64,000 bases of DNA from Tridacna crocea. Taxonomy: Eukaryota > Mollusca > Bivalvia > Cardiida > Cardiidae. Where the stretch lies: the NCBI GenBank assembly GCA_943736015.1, contig OX031072.1, positions 9,513,501 to 9,577,500 of the forward strand. Reading direction: 5' to 3'. The position numbers and the translations under genes are program-made. The notes below the pieces were generated by a model. The model was not told where the DNA came from. It worked only from the letters and a program-made list of their open reading frames with translations, and ran no database searches. Below, piece after piece: positions 11,231-22,275 of this stretch (position 1 is its first letter; every line of letters begins with the position of its first letter).

Positions 11231-12705
11231 TTATTCTTACATCTTATTGCATCTTTATGGCCTACTTCTAAATTCTTGAAACAAGAACAAGATTTTTTTA
11301 TCGGAAAAAGTTTCCGCAACAGCAACCAGTTGATTTTACGACTTTATACGCAGCACGTAACGGTCACGTATGGGTGAGATGGTCATCGTAACCAAATCAA
11401 TGGCCCTAGTTAGAGAAAAAGAAAAAAGAAAAATCCCTATAATTGACTTAAGCAGCAGTTGTCATCTGCTATAAAATATTCCGTAAGTCGATCTTTCATG
11501 TTTTTGCGGATACGTAAGTGGCACCTATGAGACAATAGACAACCTAAAAAGCTTTGTTGTCACGGCGAAAAAAGATTGCAGAAATAAAAAGCAGATATTA
11601 GAAATTAAGTTCCCTATATTTGACCTATTAAGCAACAGGTGTCGTCTGCTATGAAATGTTCCGTAAGTCGATTTTTCGCATTTTCGTGGATACGTAACCG
11701 GCACCTACGAGACGGTAGACAACGTAAATGGATTTGTTGTCACGGTATAAAGAGATTGGAGAAAAAAATATAAATTTAAAAATTTAGTTCCTTTTGTTTG
11801 ATTTCTGCAATAAGAAGCAGCTGCTACTGAAAGAGCCTTCAGTCTTTTTTTAGCCACTTGTCGCATTATTTTCTGGGGTTTTCGCATGCGCTTAACTGGC
11901 ACGTATGAGACGGAAGTCAACATAACTGGGTTTCTTGTTGCGGTTTGAAGAGATTAGAAAAATTACGCTTCAGTTGCCTTTGTTTGATATATGAGAGTTT
12001 TCAGTCTGTTTTTAGCCACTTGTCACATTAATTTCTGAGGTTTTCGCATGAGCGTAACTGGCACATAGTCAACGTAACTGGGTTTCTTGTTGCGGTTTGA
12101 AGAGATTGGAAAAATTACACTTCAGTTGCCTTTGTTTGAGATATGCAATAGGAAGCAACTGAAAGAGTTTTCAGTCTTTTTTTAGCCACTTGTCACATTA
12201 ATTTCTGGGCATTTTTTTTTACACTGTACATTGATCACTTTGGCTTATTGAAAGTTTCAATGTGCAGCATTTATTGTGGGCTGAGTTAGAAAAGCAAATC
12301 CAGTTAAGGGCTGGGGAGGGGGGTGTTGGGTGCATGGAGGGTTAAAGGGAAGTAATTCTTGCATTATTTTCTGGGCGTTTTTTTTTTTTATACACTGTAC
12401 ATTGATCACTTTGGCTTATTGAAAGTTCCAATGTGCAGCATTTATTGTGGGCCGAGTTAGAAAAGCAAATCCAGTTAAGGGCTGGGGAGGGGGGTGTTGG
12501 GTGCATCGAGGGTTAAAGGGAAGTAATTCTTGCATTATTTTCTGGGCGTTTTTTTTTTTTTTTTTTTTATACACACTGTACATTGATCACTTTGGCTTAT
12601 TGAAAGTTTCAATATGCAGCATTTATTTATGGGCTGAGTAAGAAAAGCAAATCCAGTTAAGGGCTGGGGAGGGGGGGTGCATCGAGGGTTAAAGGGAAGT
12701 AATTC

Positions 12706-14620
12706 TTGCAAAACGGTCTTCTGCGCCCCTATTTTCTTAAATGTTTGCCCATTTTGAGTGAAATCTGGCATGTGTGGGTGGTGCAGGCATGGCAGTTTGC
12801 AAGGACTGCACAGCAGCCTTTAAAGAAGACTTTAATTCCACTTTTATGCCGTTTTTTTCACTGATTTTTTTTATGGATTAATTTTGGCGCCATTTTGGAG
12901 CGATTTTGAAGCTCTCTGATTGGCTGTTGAATTTCTTAAGTCTACTCTGATTGGCTGCTGGTATCCATTCTGATTTCCTTAAAGCTTCTCTGATTGGATA
13001 ATTATTAACCTTTTACCACACAATGACGCCTTTTAAAGAAGGCTTTTAAAAATAATCTGAGGAAAGGAGACAATGCAGGTTACCAGCATTTTCTCCTTTT
13101 CCCACAATGTTTTCTACCCTATCAAAGAAACAATTGATTCTTAGTTATTCTTACATCTTATTGCATCTTTATGGCCTACTTCTAAATTCTTCAAACAAGA
13201 ACAAGATTTTTTTATCGGAAAAAGTTTCCGCAACAGCAACCAGTTGATTTTACGACTTTATACGCAGCACGTAACGGTCACGTATGGGTGAGATGGTCAT
13301 CGTAACCAAATCAATGGCCCTAGTTAGAGAAAAAGAAAAAAGAAAAATCCCTATAATTGACTTAAGCAGCAGTTGTCGTCTGCTATAAAATATTCCGTAA
13401 GTCGATCTTTCATGTTTTTGCGGATACGTAAGTGGCACCTATGAGACAATAGACAACCTAAAAAGCTTTGTTGTCACGGCGAAAAAAGATTTCAGAAATA
13501 AAAAGCAGATATTAGAAATTAAGTTCCCTATATTTGACCTATTAAGCAACAGGTGTCGTCTGCTATGAAATGTTCCGTAAGTCGATTTTTCGCATTTTCG
13601 TGGATACGTAACCGGCACCTACGAGACGGTAGACAACGTAAATGGATTTGTTGTCACGGTATAAAGAGATTGGAGAAAAAAATATAGATTTAAAAATTTA
13701 GTTCCTTTTGTTTGATTTCTGCAATAAGAAGCAGCTGCTACTGAAAGAGCCTTCAGTCTTTTTTTAGCCACTTGTCGCATTATTTTCTGGGGTTTTCGCA
13801 TGCGCTTAACTGGCACGTATGAGACGGAAGTCAACATAACTGGGTTTCTTGTTGCGGTTTGAAGAGATTAGAAAAATTACACTTCAGTTGCCTTTGTTTG
13901 ATATATGAGAGTTTTCAGTCTGTTTTTAGCCACTTGTCACATTAATTTCTGAGGTTTTCGCATGAGCGTAACTGGCACATAGTCAACGTAACTGGGTTTC
14001 TTGTTGCGGTTTGAAGAGATTGGAAAAATTACACTTCAGTTGCCTTTGTTTGAGATATGCAATAGGAAGCAACTGAAAGAGTTTTCAGTCTTTTTTTAGC
14101 CACTTGTCACATTAATTTCTGGGCATTTTTTTTTACACTGTACATTGATCACTTTGGCTTATTGAAAGTTTCAATGTGCAGCATTTATTGTGGGCTGAGT
14201 TAGAAAAGCAAATCCAGTTAAGGGCTGGGGAGGGGGGTGTTGGGTGCATGGAGGGTTAAAGGGAAGTAATTCTTGCATTATTTTCTGGGCGTTTTTTTTT
14301 TTTATACACTGTACATTGATCACTTTGGCTTATTGAAAGTTCCAATGTGCAGCATTTATTGTGGGCCGAGTTAGAAAAGCAAATCCAGTTAAGGGCTGGG
14401 GAGGGGGGTGTTGGGTGCATCGAGGGTTAAAGGGAAGTAATTCTTGCATTATTTTCTGGGCGTTTTCTTTTTGTTTTTTTTTTATACACACTGTACATTG
14501 ATCACTTTGGCTTATTGAAAGTTTCAATATGCAGCATTTATTTATGGGCTGAGTAAGAAAAGCAAATCCAGTTAAGGGCTGGGGAGGGGGGGTGCATCGA
14601 GGGTTAAAGGGAAGTAATTC
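12706..14620 (+). repeat. Monomer M8, Q type A, 1,915 bp
   Basis: Nearly identical to M9, with which it shares private bases: ATGGATTAATTTTGG in the head, AAAGATTTCAG in module b, and TGGGCTGAGTAAGAAAAG in the SR repeat just upstream of each. The pair looks like a recent single-monomer tandem duplication. SR repeats start at 14136, 14307 and 14489. The last poly(T) is interrupted (TTTTCTTTTTG). Confidence 0.95.
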
Positions 14621-16535
14621 TTGCAAAACGGTCTTCTGCGCCCCTATTTTCTTAAATGTTTGCCCATTTTGAGTGAAATCTGGCATGTGTGGGTGGTGCA
14701 GGCATGGCAGTTTGCAAGGACTGCACAGCAGCCTTTAAAGAAGACTTTAATTCCACTTTTATGCCGTTTTTTTCACTGATTTTTTTTATGGATTAATTTT
14801 GGCGCCATTTTGGAGCGATTTTGAAGCTCTCTGATTGGCTGTTGAATTTCTTAAGTCTACTCTGATTGGCTGCTGGTATCCATTCTGATTTCCTTAAAGC
14901 TTCTCTGATTGGATAATTATTAACCTTTTACCACACAATGACGCCTTTTAAAGAAGGCTTTTAAAAATAATCTGAGGAAAGGAGACAATGCAGGTTACCA
15001 GCATTTTCTCCTTTTCCCACAATGTTTTCTACCCTATCAAAGAAACAATTGATTCTTAGTTATTCTTACATCTTATTGCATCTTTATGGCCTACTTCTAA
15101 ATTCTTCAAACAAGAACAAGATTTTTTTATCGGAAAAAGTTTCCGCAACAGCAACCAGTTGATTTTACGACTTTATACGCAGCACGTAACGGTCACGTAT
15201 GGGTGAGATGGTCATCGTAACCAAATCAATGGCCCTAGTTAGAGAAAAAGAAAAAAGAAAAATCCCTATAATTGACTTAAGCAGCAGTTGTCGTCTGCTA
15301 TAAAATATTCCGTAAGTCGATCTTTCATGTTTTTGCGGATACGTAAGTGGCACCTATGAGACAATAGACAACCTAAAAAGCTTTGTTGTCACGGCGAAAA
15401 AAGATTTCAGAAATAAAAAGCAGATATTAGAAATTAAGTTCCCTATATTTGACCTATTAAGCAACAGGTGTCGTCTGCTATGAAATGTTCCGTAAGTCGA
15501 TTTTTCGCATTTTCGTGGATACGTAACCGGCACCTACGAGACGGTAGACAACGTAAATGGATTTGTTGTCACGGTATAAAGAGATTGGAGAAAAAAATAT
15601 AAATTTAAAAATTTAGTTCCTTTTGTTTGATTTCTGCAATAAGAAGCAGCTGCTACTGAAAGAGCCTTCAGTCTTTTTTTAGCCACTTGTCGCATTATTT
15701 TCTGGGGTTTTCGCATGCACTTAACTGGCACGTATGAGACGGAAGTCAACATAACTGGGTTTCTTGTTGCGGTTTGAAGAGATTAGAAAAATTACACTTC
15801 AGTTGCCTTTGTTTGATATATGAGAGTTTTCAGTCTGTTTTTAGCCACTTGTCACATTAATTTCTGAGGTTTTCGCATGAGCGTAACTGGCACATAGTCA
15901 ACGTAACTGGGTTTCTTGTTGCGGTTTGAAGAGATTGGAAAAATTACACTTCAGTTGCCTTTGTTTGAGATATGCAATAGGAAGCAACTGAAAGAGTTTT
16001 CAGTCTTTTTTTAGCCACTTGTCACATTAATTTCTGGGCATTTTTTTTTACACTGTACATTGATCACTTTGGCTTATTGAAAGTTTCAATGTGCAGCATT
16101 TATTGTGGGCTGAGTTAGAAAAGCAAATCCAGTTAAGGGCTGGGGAGGGGGGTGTTGGGTGCATGGAGGGTTAAAGGGAAGTAATTCTTGCATTATTTTC
16201 TGGGCGTTTTTTTTTTTTATACACTGTACATTGATCACTTTGGCTTATTGAAAGTTCCAATGTGCAGCATTTATTGTGGGCCGAGTTAGAAAAGCAAATC
16301 CAGTTAAGGGCTGGGGAGGGGGGTGTTGGGTGCATCGAGGGTTAAAGGGAAGTAATTCTTGCATTATTTTCTGGGCGTTTTTTTTTTGTTTTTTTTTTAT
16401 ACACACTGTACATTGATCACTTTGGCTTATTGAAAGTTTCAATATGCAGCATTTATTTATGGGCTGAGTTAGAAAAGCAAATCCAGTTAAGGGCTGGGGA
16501 GGGGGGGTGCATCGAGGGTTAAAGGGAAGTAATTC
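14621..16535 (+). repeat. Monomer M9, Q type A, holds the start of the hexamer duplication
   Basis: Length is 1,915 bp. From about 15,568-15,712 onward the sequence repeats almost exactly 11,474 bp later; before that it does not. GCATGCACTTAACTGG (15713 region) is found elsewhere only in M15. SR repeats start at 16051, 16222 and 16404. The second ends in a T10-G-T10 tract. Confidence 0.95.
16051..16535 (+). repeat. Standard SR block (three copies, 171 + 182 + 132 bp)
   Basis: This is the representative block present once per monomer. Each SR contains CACTGTACATTGATCAC, GCTTATTGAAAGTTTC, GCAGCATTTATT, AGAAAAGCAAATCCAG, a G-rich stretch (GGGGAGGGGGGTG), AGGGTTAAAGGGAAG and TTCTTGCATTATTTTC, then poly(T) and TATACA. 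The last copy stops at TTCTTGCA and passes into the next monomer head. The G-rich stretch could form a G-quadruplex on the + strand. Confidence 0.93.
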
Positions 16536-18443
16536 TTGCAAAACGGTCTTCTGCGCCCCTATTTTCTTAAATGTTTGCCCATTTTGAGTGAAATCTGGCA
16601 TGTGTGGGTGGTGCAGGCATGGCAGTTTGCAAGGACTGCACAGCAGCCTTTAAAGAAGACTTTAATTCCACTTTTATGCCGTTTTTTTCACTGATTTTTT
16701 TTATGGATAAATTTTGGCGCCATTTTGGAGCGATTTTGAAGCTCTCTGATTGGCTGTTGAATTTCTTAAGTCTACTCTGATTGGCTGCTGGTATCCATTC
16801 TGATTTCCTTAAAGCTTCTCTGATTGGATAATTATTAACCTTTTACCACACAATGACGCCTTTTAAAGAAGGCTTTTAAAAATAATCTGAGGAAAGGAGA
16901 CAATGCAGGTTACCAGCATTTTCTCCTTTTCCCACAATGTTTTCTACCCTATCAAAGAAACAATTGATTCTTAGTTATTCTTACATCTTATTGCATCTTT
17001 ATGGCCTACTTCTAAATTCTTGAAACAAGAACAAGATTTTTTTATCGGAAAAAGTTTCCGCAACAGCAACCAGTTGATTTTATGACTTTATATGCAGCAC
17101 GTAACGGTCACGTATGGGTGAGATGGTCATCGTAACCAAATCAATGGCCCTAGTTAGAGATAAAGAAAAAATAAAAAACCCTATAATTGACTTAAGCAGC
17201 AGTTGTCGTCTGCTATAAAATTTTCCGTAAGTCAATCTTTCATGTTTTTGCGGATACGTAAGTGGCACCTGCGAGACAATAGACAACCTAAAAAGCTTTT
17301 TTGTCACGGCGAAAAAAGATTGCAGAAATAAAAAGCAGATATTAGAAATTAAGTTCCCTATATTTGACCTATTAAGCAACAGGTGTCGTCTGCTATAAAT
17401 TGTTCCGTAAGTCAATTTTTCGCATTTTCGCGGATACGTAACCGGCACCTACGAGACGGTAGTCAATGTAAATGGATTTGTCGTCACGGTATAAAGAGAT
17501 TGGAGAAAAAAATATAAATTTAAAAATTTAGTTCCTTTTGTTTGATTTCTGCAATAAGAAGCAGCTGCTACTGAAAGAGCCTTCAGTCTTTTTTTAGCCA
17601 CTTGTCGCATTATTTTCTGGGGTTTTCGCATGGGCGTAACTGGCACGTATGAGACGGAAGTCAACATAACTGGGTTTCTTGTTGCGGTTTGAAGAGATTA
17701 GAAAAATTACACTTCAGTTGCCTTTGTTTGATATATGAGAGTTTTCAGTCTTTTTTTTAGCCACTTGTCACATTAATTTCTGAGGTTTTCGCATGAGCGT
17801 AACTGGCACATAGTCAACGTAACTGGGTTTCTTGTTGCGGTTTGAAGAGATTGGAAAAATTACACTTCAGTTGCCTTTGTTTGAGATATGCAATAGGAAG
17901 CAACTGAAAGAGTTTTCAGTCTTTTTTTAGCCACTTCTCACATTAATTTCTGGGCATTTTTTATTACAGTGTACATTGATCACTTTGGCTTATTGAAAGT
18001 TTCAATGTGCAGCATTTATTGTGGGCTGAGTTAGAAAAGCAAATCCAGTTAAGGGCTGGGGAGGGGGGTGTTGGGTGCATGGAGGGTTAAAGGGAAGTAA
18101 TTCTTGCATTATTTTCTGGGCGTTTTTTTTTTTTATACACTGTACATTGATCACTTTGGCTTATTGAAAGTTCCAATGTGCAGCATTTATTGTGGGCCGA
18201 GTTAGAAAAGCAAATCCAGTTAAGGGCTGGGGAGGGGGGTGTTGGGTGCATCGAGGGTTAAAGGGAAGTAATTCTTGCATTATTTTCTGGGCGTTTTTTT
18301 TTTTTAATACACACTGTACATTGATCACTTTGGCTTATTGAAAGTTTCAATATGCAGCATTTATTTATGGGCTGAGTTAGAAAAGCAAATCCAGTTAAGG
18401 GCTGGGGAGGGGGGGTGCATCGAGGGTTAAAGGGAAGTAATTC
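16536..18443 (+). repeat. Monomer M10, Q type B, 1,908 bp
   Basis: B-type bases are AAAAAATAAAAAACCC, GTAAGTCAATCTTTC and GCATGGGCGTAACTGG. Private changes include TATAAAATTTTCCG and AAAAGCTTTTTTGTC. SR repeats start at 17967 (as CAGTGTAC), 18138 and 18312. Its duplicate is M16. Confidence 0.95.
17100..17966 (+). repeat. Degenerate module array a-e inside a monomer
   Basis: Five related modules can be aligned on their CGTAA core at 17100 (a), 17257 (b), 17437 (c), 17635 (d) and 17798 (e), a spacing of 157-198 bp. Shared blocks in order are CGTAAC-GGCAC--GAGAC, GTCAACGTAA-TGG, TTGTCGTCACGG or TTCTTGTTGCGG, GAAGAGATTGGA, TTTGTTTGAT, GCAATAAGAAGC, TTTTTTTAGCCACTTGTC and TTTCTGGGGTTTTCGCAT. The monomer body therefore grew by repeated duplication of one module that later diverged. 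The same layout holds in other Q monomers. Confidence 0.8.
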
Positions 18444-20356
18444 TTGCAAAACGGTCTTCTGCGCCCCTATTTTCTTAAATGTTTGCCCATTTTGAGTGAA
18501 ATCTGGCATGTGTGGGTGGTGCAGGCATGGCAGTTTGCAAGGACTGCACAGCAGCCTTTAAAGAAGACTTTAATTCCACTTTTATGCCGTTTTTTTCACT
18601 GATTTTTTTTATGGATAAATTTTGGCGCCATTTTGGAGCGATTTTGAAGCTCTCTGATTGGCTGTTGAATTTCTTAAGTCTACTCTGATTGGCTGCTGGT
18701 ATCCATTCTGATTTCCTTAAAGCTTCTCTGATTGGATAATTATTAACCTTTTACCACACAATGACGCCTTTTAAAGAAGGCTTTTAAAAATAATCTGAGG
18801 AAAGGAGACAATGCAGGTTACCAGCATTTTCTCCTTTTCCCACAATGTTTTCTACCCTATCAAAGAAACAATTGATTCTTAGTTATTCTTACATCTTATT
18901 GCATCTTTATGGCCTACTTCTAAATTCTTCAAACAAGAACAAGATTTTTTTATCGGAAAAAGTTTCCGCAACAGCAACCAGTTGATTTTACGACTTTATA
19001 CGCAGCACGTAACGGTCACGTATGGGTGAGATGGTCATCGTAACCAAATCAATGGCCCTAGTTAGAGAAAAAGAAAAAAGAAAAATCCCTATAATTGACT
19101 TAAGCAGCAGTTGTCGTCTGCTATAAAATATTCCGTAAGTCGATCTTTCATGTTTTTGCGGATACGTAAGTGGCACCTATGAGACAATAGACAACCTAAA
19201 AAGCTTTGTTGTCACGGCGAAAAAAGATTGCAGAAATAAAAAGCAGATATTAGAAATTAAGTTCCCTATATTTGACCTATTAAGCAACAGGTGTCGTCTG
19301 CTATGAAATGTTCCGTAAGTCGATTTTTCGCATTTTCGTGGATACGTAACCGGCACCTACGAGACGGTAGACAACGTAAATGGATTTGTTGTCACGGTAT
19401 AAAGAGATTGGAGAAAAAAATATAAATTTAAAAATTTAGTTCCTTTTGTTTGATTTCTGCAATAAGAAGCAGCTGCTACTGAAAGAGCCTTCAGTCTTTT
19501 TTTAGCCACTTGTCGCATTATTTTCTGGGGTTTTCGCATGCGCTTAACTGGCACGTATGAGACGGAAGTCAACATAAATGGGTTTCTTGTTGCGGTTTGA
19601 AGAGATTAGAAAAATTACACTTCAGTTGCCTTTGTTTGATATATGAGAGTTTTCAGTCTGTTTTTAGCCACTTGTCACATTAATTTCTGAGGTTTTCGCA
19701 TGAGCGTAACTGGCACATAGTCAACGTAACTGGGTTTCTTGTTGCAGTTTGAAGAGATTGGAAAAATTACACTTCAGTTGCCTTTGTTTGAGATATGCAA
19801 TAGGAAGCAACTGAAAGAGTTTTCAGTCTTTTTTTAGCCACTTGTCACATTAATTTCTGGGCATTTTTTTCTACACTGTACATTGATCACTTTGGCTTAT
19901 TGAAAGTTTCAATGTGCAGCATTTATTGTGGGCTGAGTTAGAAAAGCAAATCCAGTTAAGGGCTGGGGAGGGGGGTGTTGGGTGCATGGAGGGTTAAAGG
20001 GAAGTAATTCTTGCATTATTTTCTGGGCGTTTTTTTTTTTTATACACTGTACATTGATCACTTTGGCTTATTGAAAGTTCCAATGTGCAGCATTTATTGT
20101 GGGCCGAGTTAGAAAAGCAAATCCAGTTAAGGGCTGGGGAGGGGGGTGTTGGGTGCATCGAGGGTTAAAGGGAAGTAATTCTTGCATTACTTTCTGGGCT
20201 TTTTTTTTTTTTTTTTTTTTTACGCACTGGACATTGATCACTTTGGCTTATTGAAAGTTTCACTATGCAGCATTTATTTATGGGCTGAGTTAGAAAAGCA
20301 AATTCAGTTAAGGGCTCGGGAGGGGAGGTGCATCGAGGGTTAAAGGGAAGTAATTC
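18444..20356 (+). repeat. Monomer M11, Q type A, 1,913 bp
   Basis: A-type body with AACATAAATGGGTTTC after module d and GTTGCAGTTTG in module e. SR repeats start at 19874, 20045 and 20225. The last SR is a CACTGGACATTG variant preceded by a pure T22 tract. Its duplicate is M17. Confidence 0.95.
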
Positions 20357-22275
20357 TTGCAAAACGGTCTTCTGCGCCCCTATTTTCTTAAATGTTTGCC
20401 CATTTTGAGTGAAATCTGGCATGTGTGGGTGGTGCAGGCATGGCAGTTTGCAAGGACTGCACAGCAGCCTTTAAAGAAGACTTTAATTCCACTTTTATGC
20501 CGTTTTTTTCACTGATTTTTTTTATGGATAAATTTTGGCGCCATTTTGGAGCGATTTTGAAGCTCTCTGATTGGCTGTTGAATTTCTTAAGTCTACTCTG
20601 ATTGGCTGCTGGTATCCATTCTGATTTCCTTAAAGCTTCTCTGATTGGATAATTATTAACCTTTTACCACACAATGACGCCTTTTAAAGAAGGCTTTTAA
20701 AAATAATCTGAGGAAAGGAGACAATGCAGGTTACCAGCATTTTCTCCTTTTCCCACAATGTTTTCTACCCTATCAAAGAAACAATTGATTCTTAGTTATT
20801 CTTACATCTTATTGCATCTTTATGGCCTACTTCTAAATTCTTGAAACAAGAACAAGATTTTTTTATCGGAAAAAGTTTCCGCAACAGCAACCAGTTGATT
20901 TTACGACTTTATATGCAGCAGATAACGGTCACGTATGGGTGAGATGGTCATCGTAACCAAATCAATGGCCCTAGTTAGAGAAAAAGAAAAAATTAAAAAC
21001 CCTATAATTGACTTAAGCAGCAGTTGTCGTCTGCTATAAAATATTCCGTAAGTCAATCTTTCATGTTTTTGCGGATACGTAAGTGGCACCTGCGAGACAA
21101 TAGACAACCTAAAAAGCTTTGTTGTCACGGCGAAAAAAGATTGCAGAAATAAAAAGCAGATATTAGAAATTAAGTTCCCTATATTTGACCTATTTAGCAA
21201 CAGGTGTCGTCTGCTATGAAATGTTCCGTAAGTCAATTTTTCGCATTTTCGCGGATACGTAACCGGCACCTACGAGACGGTAGTCAACGTAAATGGATTT
21301 GTCGTCACGGTATAAAGAGATTGGAGAAAAAAATATAAATTTAAAAATTTAGTTCCTTTTGTTTGATTTCTGCAATAAGAAGCAGCTGCTACTGAAAGAG
21401 CCTTCAGTCTTTTTTTAGCCACTTGTCGCATTATTTTCTGGGGTTTTCGCATGGGCATAACTGGCACGTATGAGACGGAAGTCAACGTAACTGGGTTTCT
21501 TGTTGCGGTTTGAAGAGATTAGAAAAATTACACTTCAGTTGCCTTTGTTTGATATATGAGAGTTTTCAGTCTTTTTTTTAGCCACTTGTCACATTAATTT
21601 CTGAGGTTTTCGCATGAGCGTAACTGGCACATAGTCAATGTAACTGGGTTTCTTGTTGCGGTTTGAAGAGATTGGAAAAATTACACTTCAGTTGCCTTTG
21701 TTTGAGATATGCAATAGGAAGCAACTGAAAGAGTTTTCAGTCTTTTTTTAGCCACTTGTCACATTAATTTCTGGGCATTTTTTTTTACAGTGTACATTGA
21801 TCACTTTGGCTTATTGAAAGTTTCAATGTGCAGCATTTATTGTGGGCTGAGTTAGAAAAGCAAATCCAGTTAAGGGCTGGGGAGGGGGGTGTTGGGTGCA
21901 TGGAGGGTTAAAGGGAAGTAATTCTTGCATTATTTTCTGGGCGTTTTTTTTTTTTATACACTGTACATTGATCACTTTGGCTTATTGAAAGTTTCAATGT
22001 GCAGCATTTATTGTGGGCCGAGTTAGAAAAGCAAATCCAGTTAAAGGCTGGGGAGGGGGGTGTTGGGTGCATCGAGGGTTAAAGGGAAGTAATTCTTGCA
22101 TTATTTTCTGGTCGTTTTTTTTTTTTTTTTTTTTTTTTATACACACTGTACATTGATCACTTTGGCTTATTGAAAGTTTCAATATGCAGCATTTATTTAT
22201 GGGCTGAGTTAGAAAAGCAAATCCAGTTAAGGGCTGGGGAGGGGGGGTGCATCGAGGGTTAAAGGGAAGTAATTC
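20357..22275 (+). repeat. Monomer M12, Q type B, 1,919 bp
   Basis: B-type body with private GCAGCAGATAACGG, GACCTATTTAGCAAC and GCATGGGCATAACTGG. SR repeats start at 21788, 21959 and 22144; the last follows TTTTCTGGTCG and a T24 tract. Its duplicate is M18. Confidence 0.95.

Larger units (their letters stand above)
10794..12705 (+). repeat. Monomer M7, Q type A, reference monomer (1,912 bp)
   Basis: A complete monomer with all parts in order: head (10794), TTTGGCGCC/CCAAT module (10969-11083), inverted repeat (11114-11129), modules a-e, and three SR repeats (12222, 12393, 12574). A-type bases are GCGCTTAACTGG, CACCTATGAGACAATAG and GACGGTAGACAACG. Confidence 0.96.

Noticed and set aside
16340-16350. 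Telomere-like GGGTTAAAGGG
   Set aside because: It occurs once per SR within a fixed longer sequence, not as a short tandem series.
16051-16535. SR repeats as inserted SINEs or other retroposons with poly(A) tails on the minus strand
   Set aside because: Copies are directly adjacent in one orientation with no target-site duplications, the T-runs are internal to the period, and no Pol III A/B boxes were found. Tandem duplication explains them better.
16245-16601. 118-codon reverse frame with a lysine run and PPPQPLTGFAFL repeats
   Set aside because: The lysines are the poly(T) tract read backwards and the proline-rich parts are the G-rich stretch. The frame depends on T-run length and simply repeats with the SR.
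17080-17448. 122-codon reverse-strand frame in many monomers
   Set aside because: It runs across two diverged modules and is therefore internally repetitive. It is shortened to 62-99 codons or lost in many copies, and matches no family I know.
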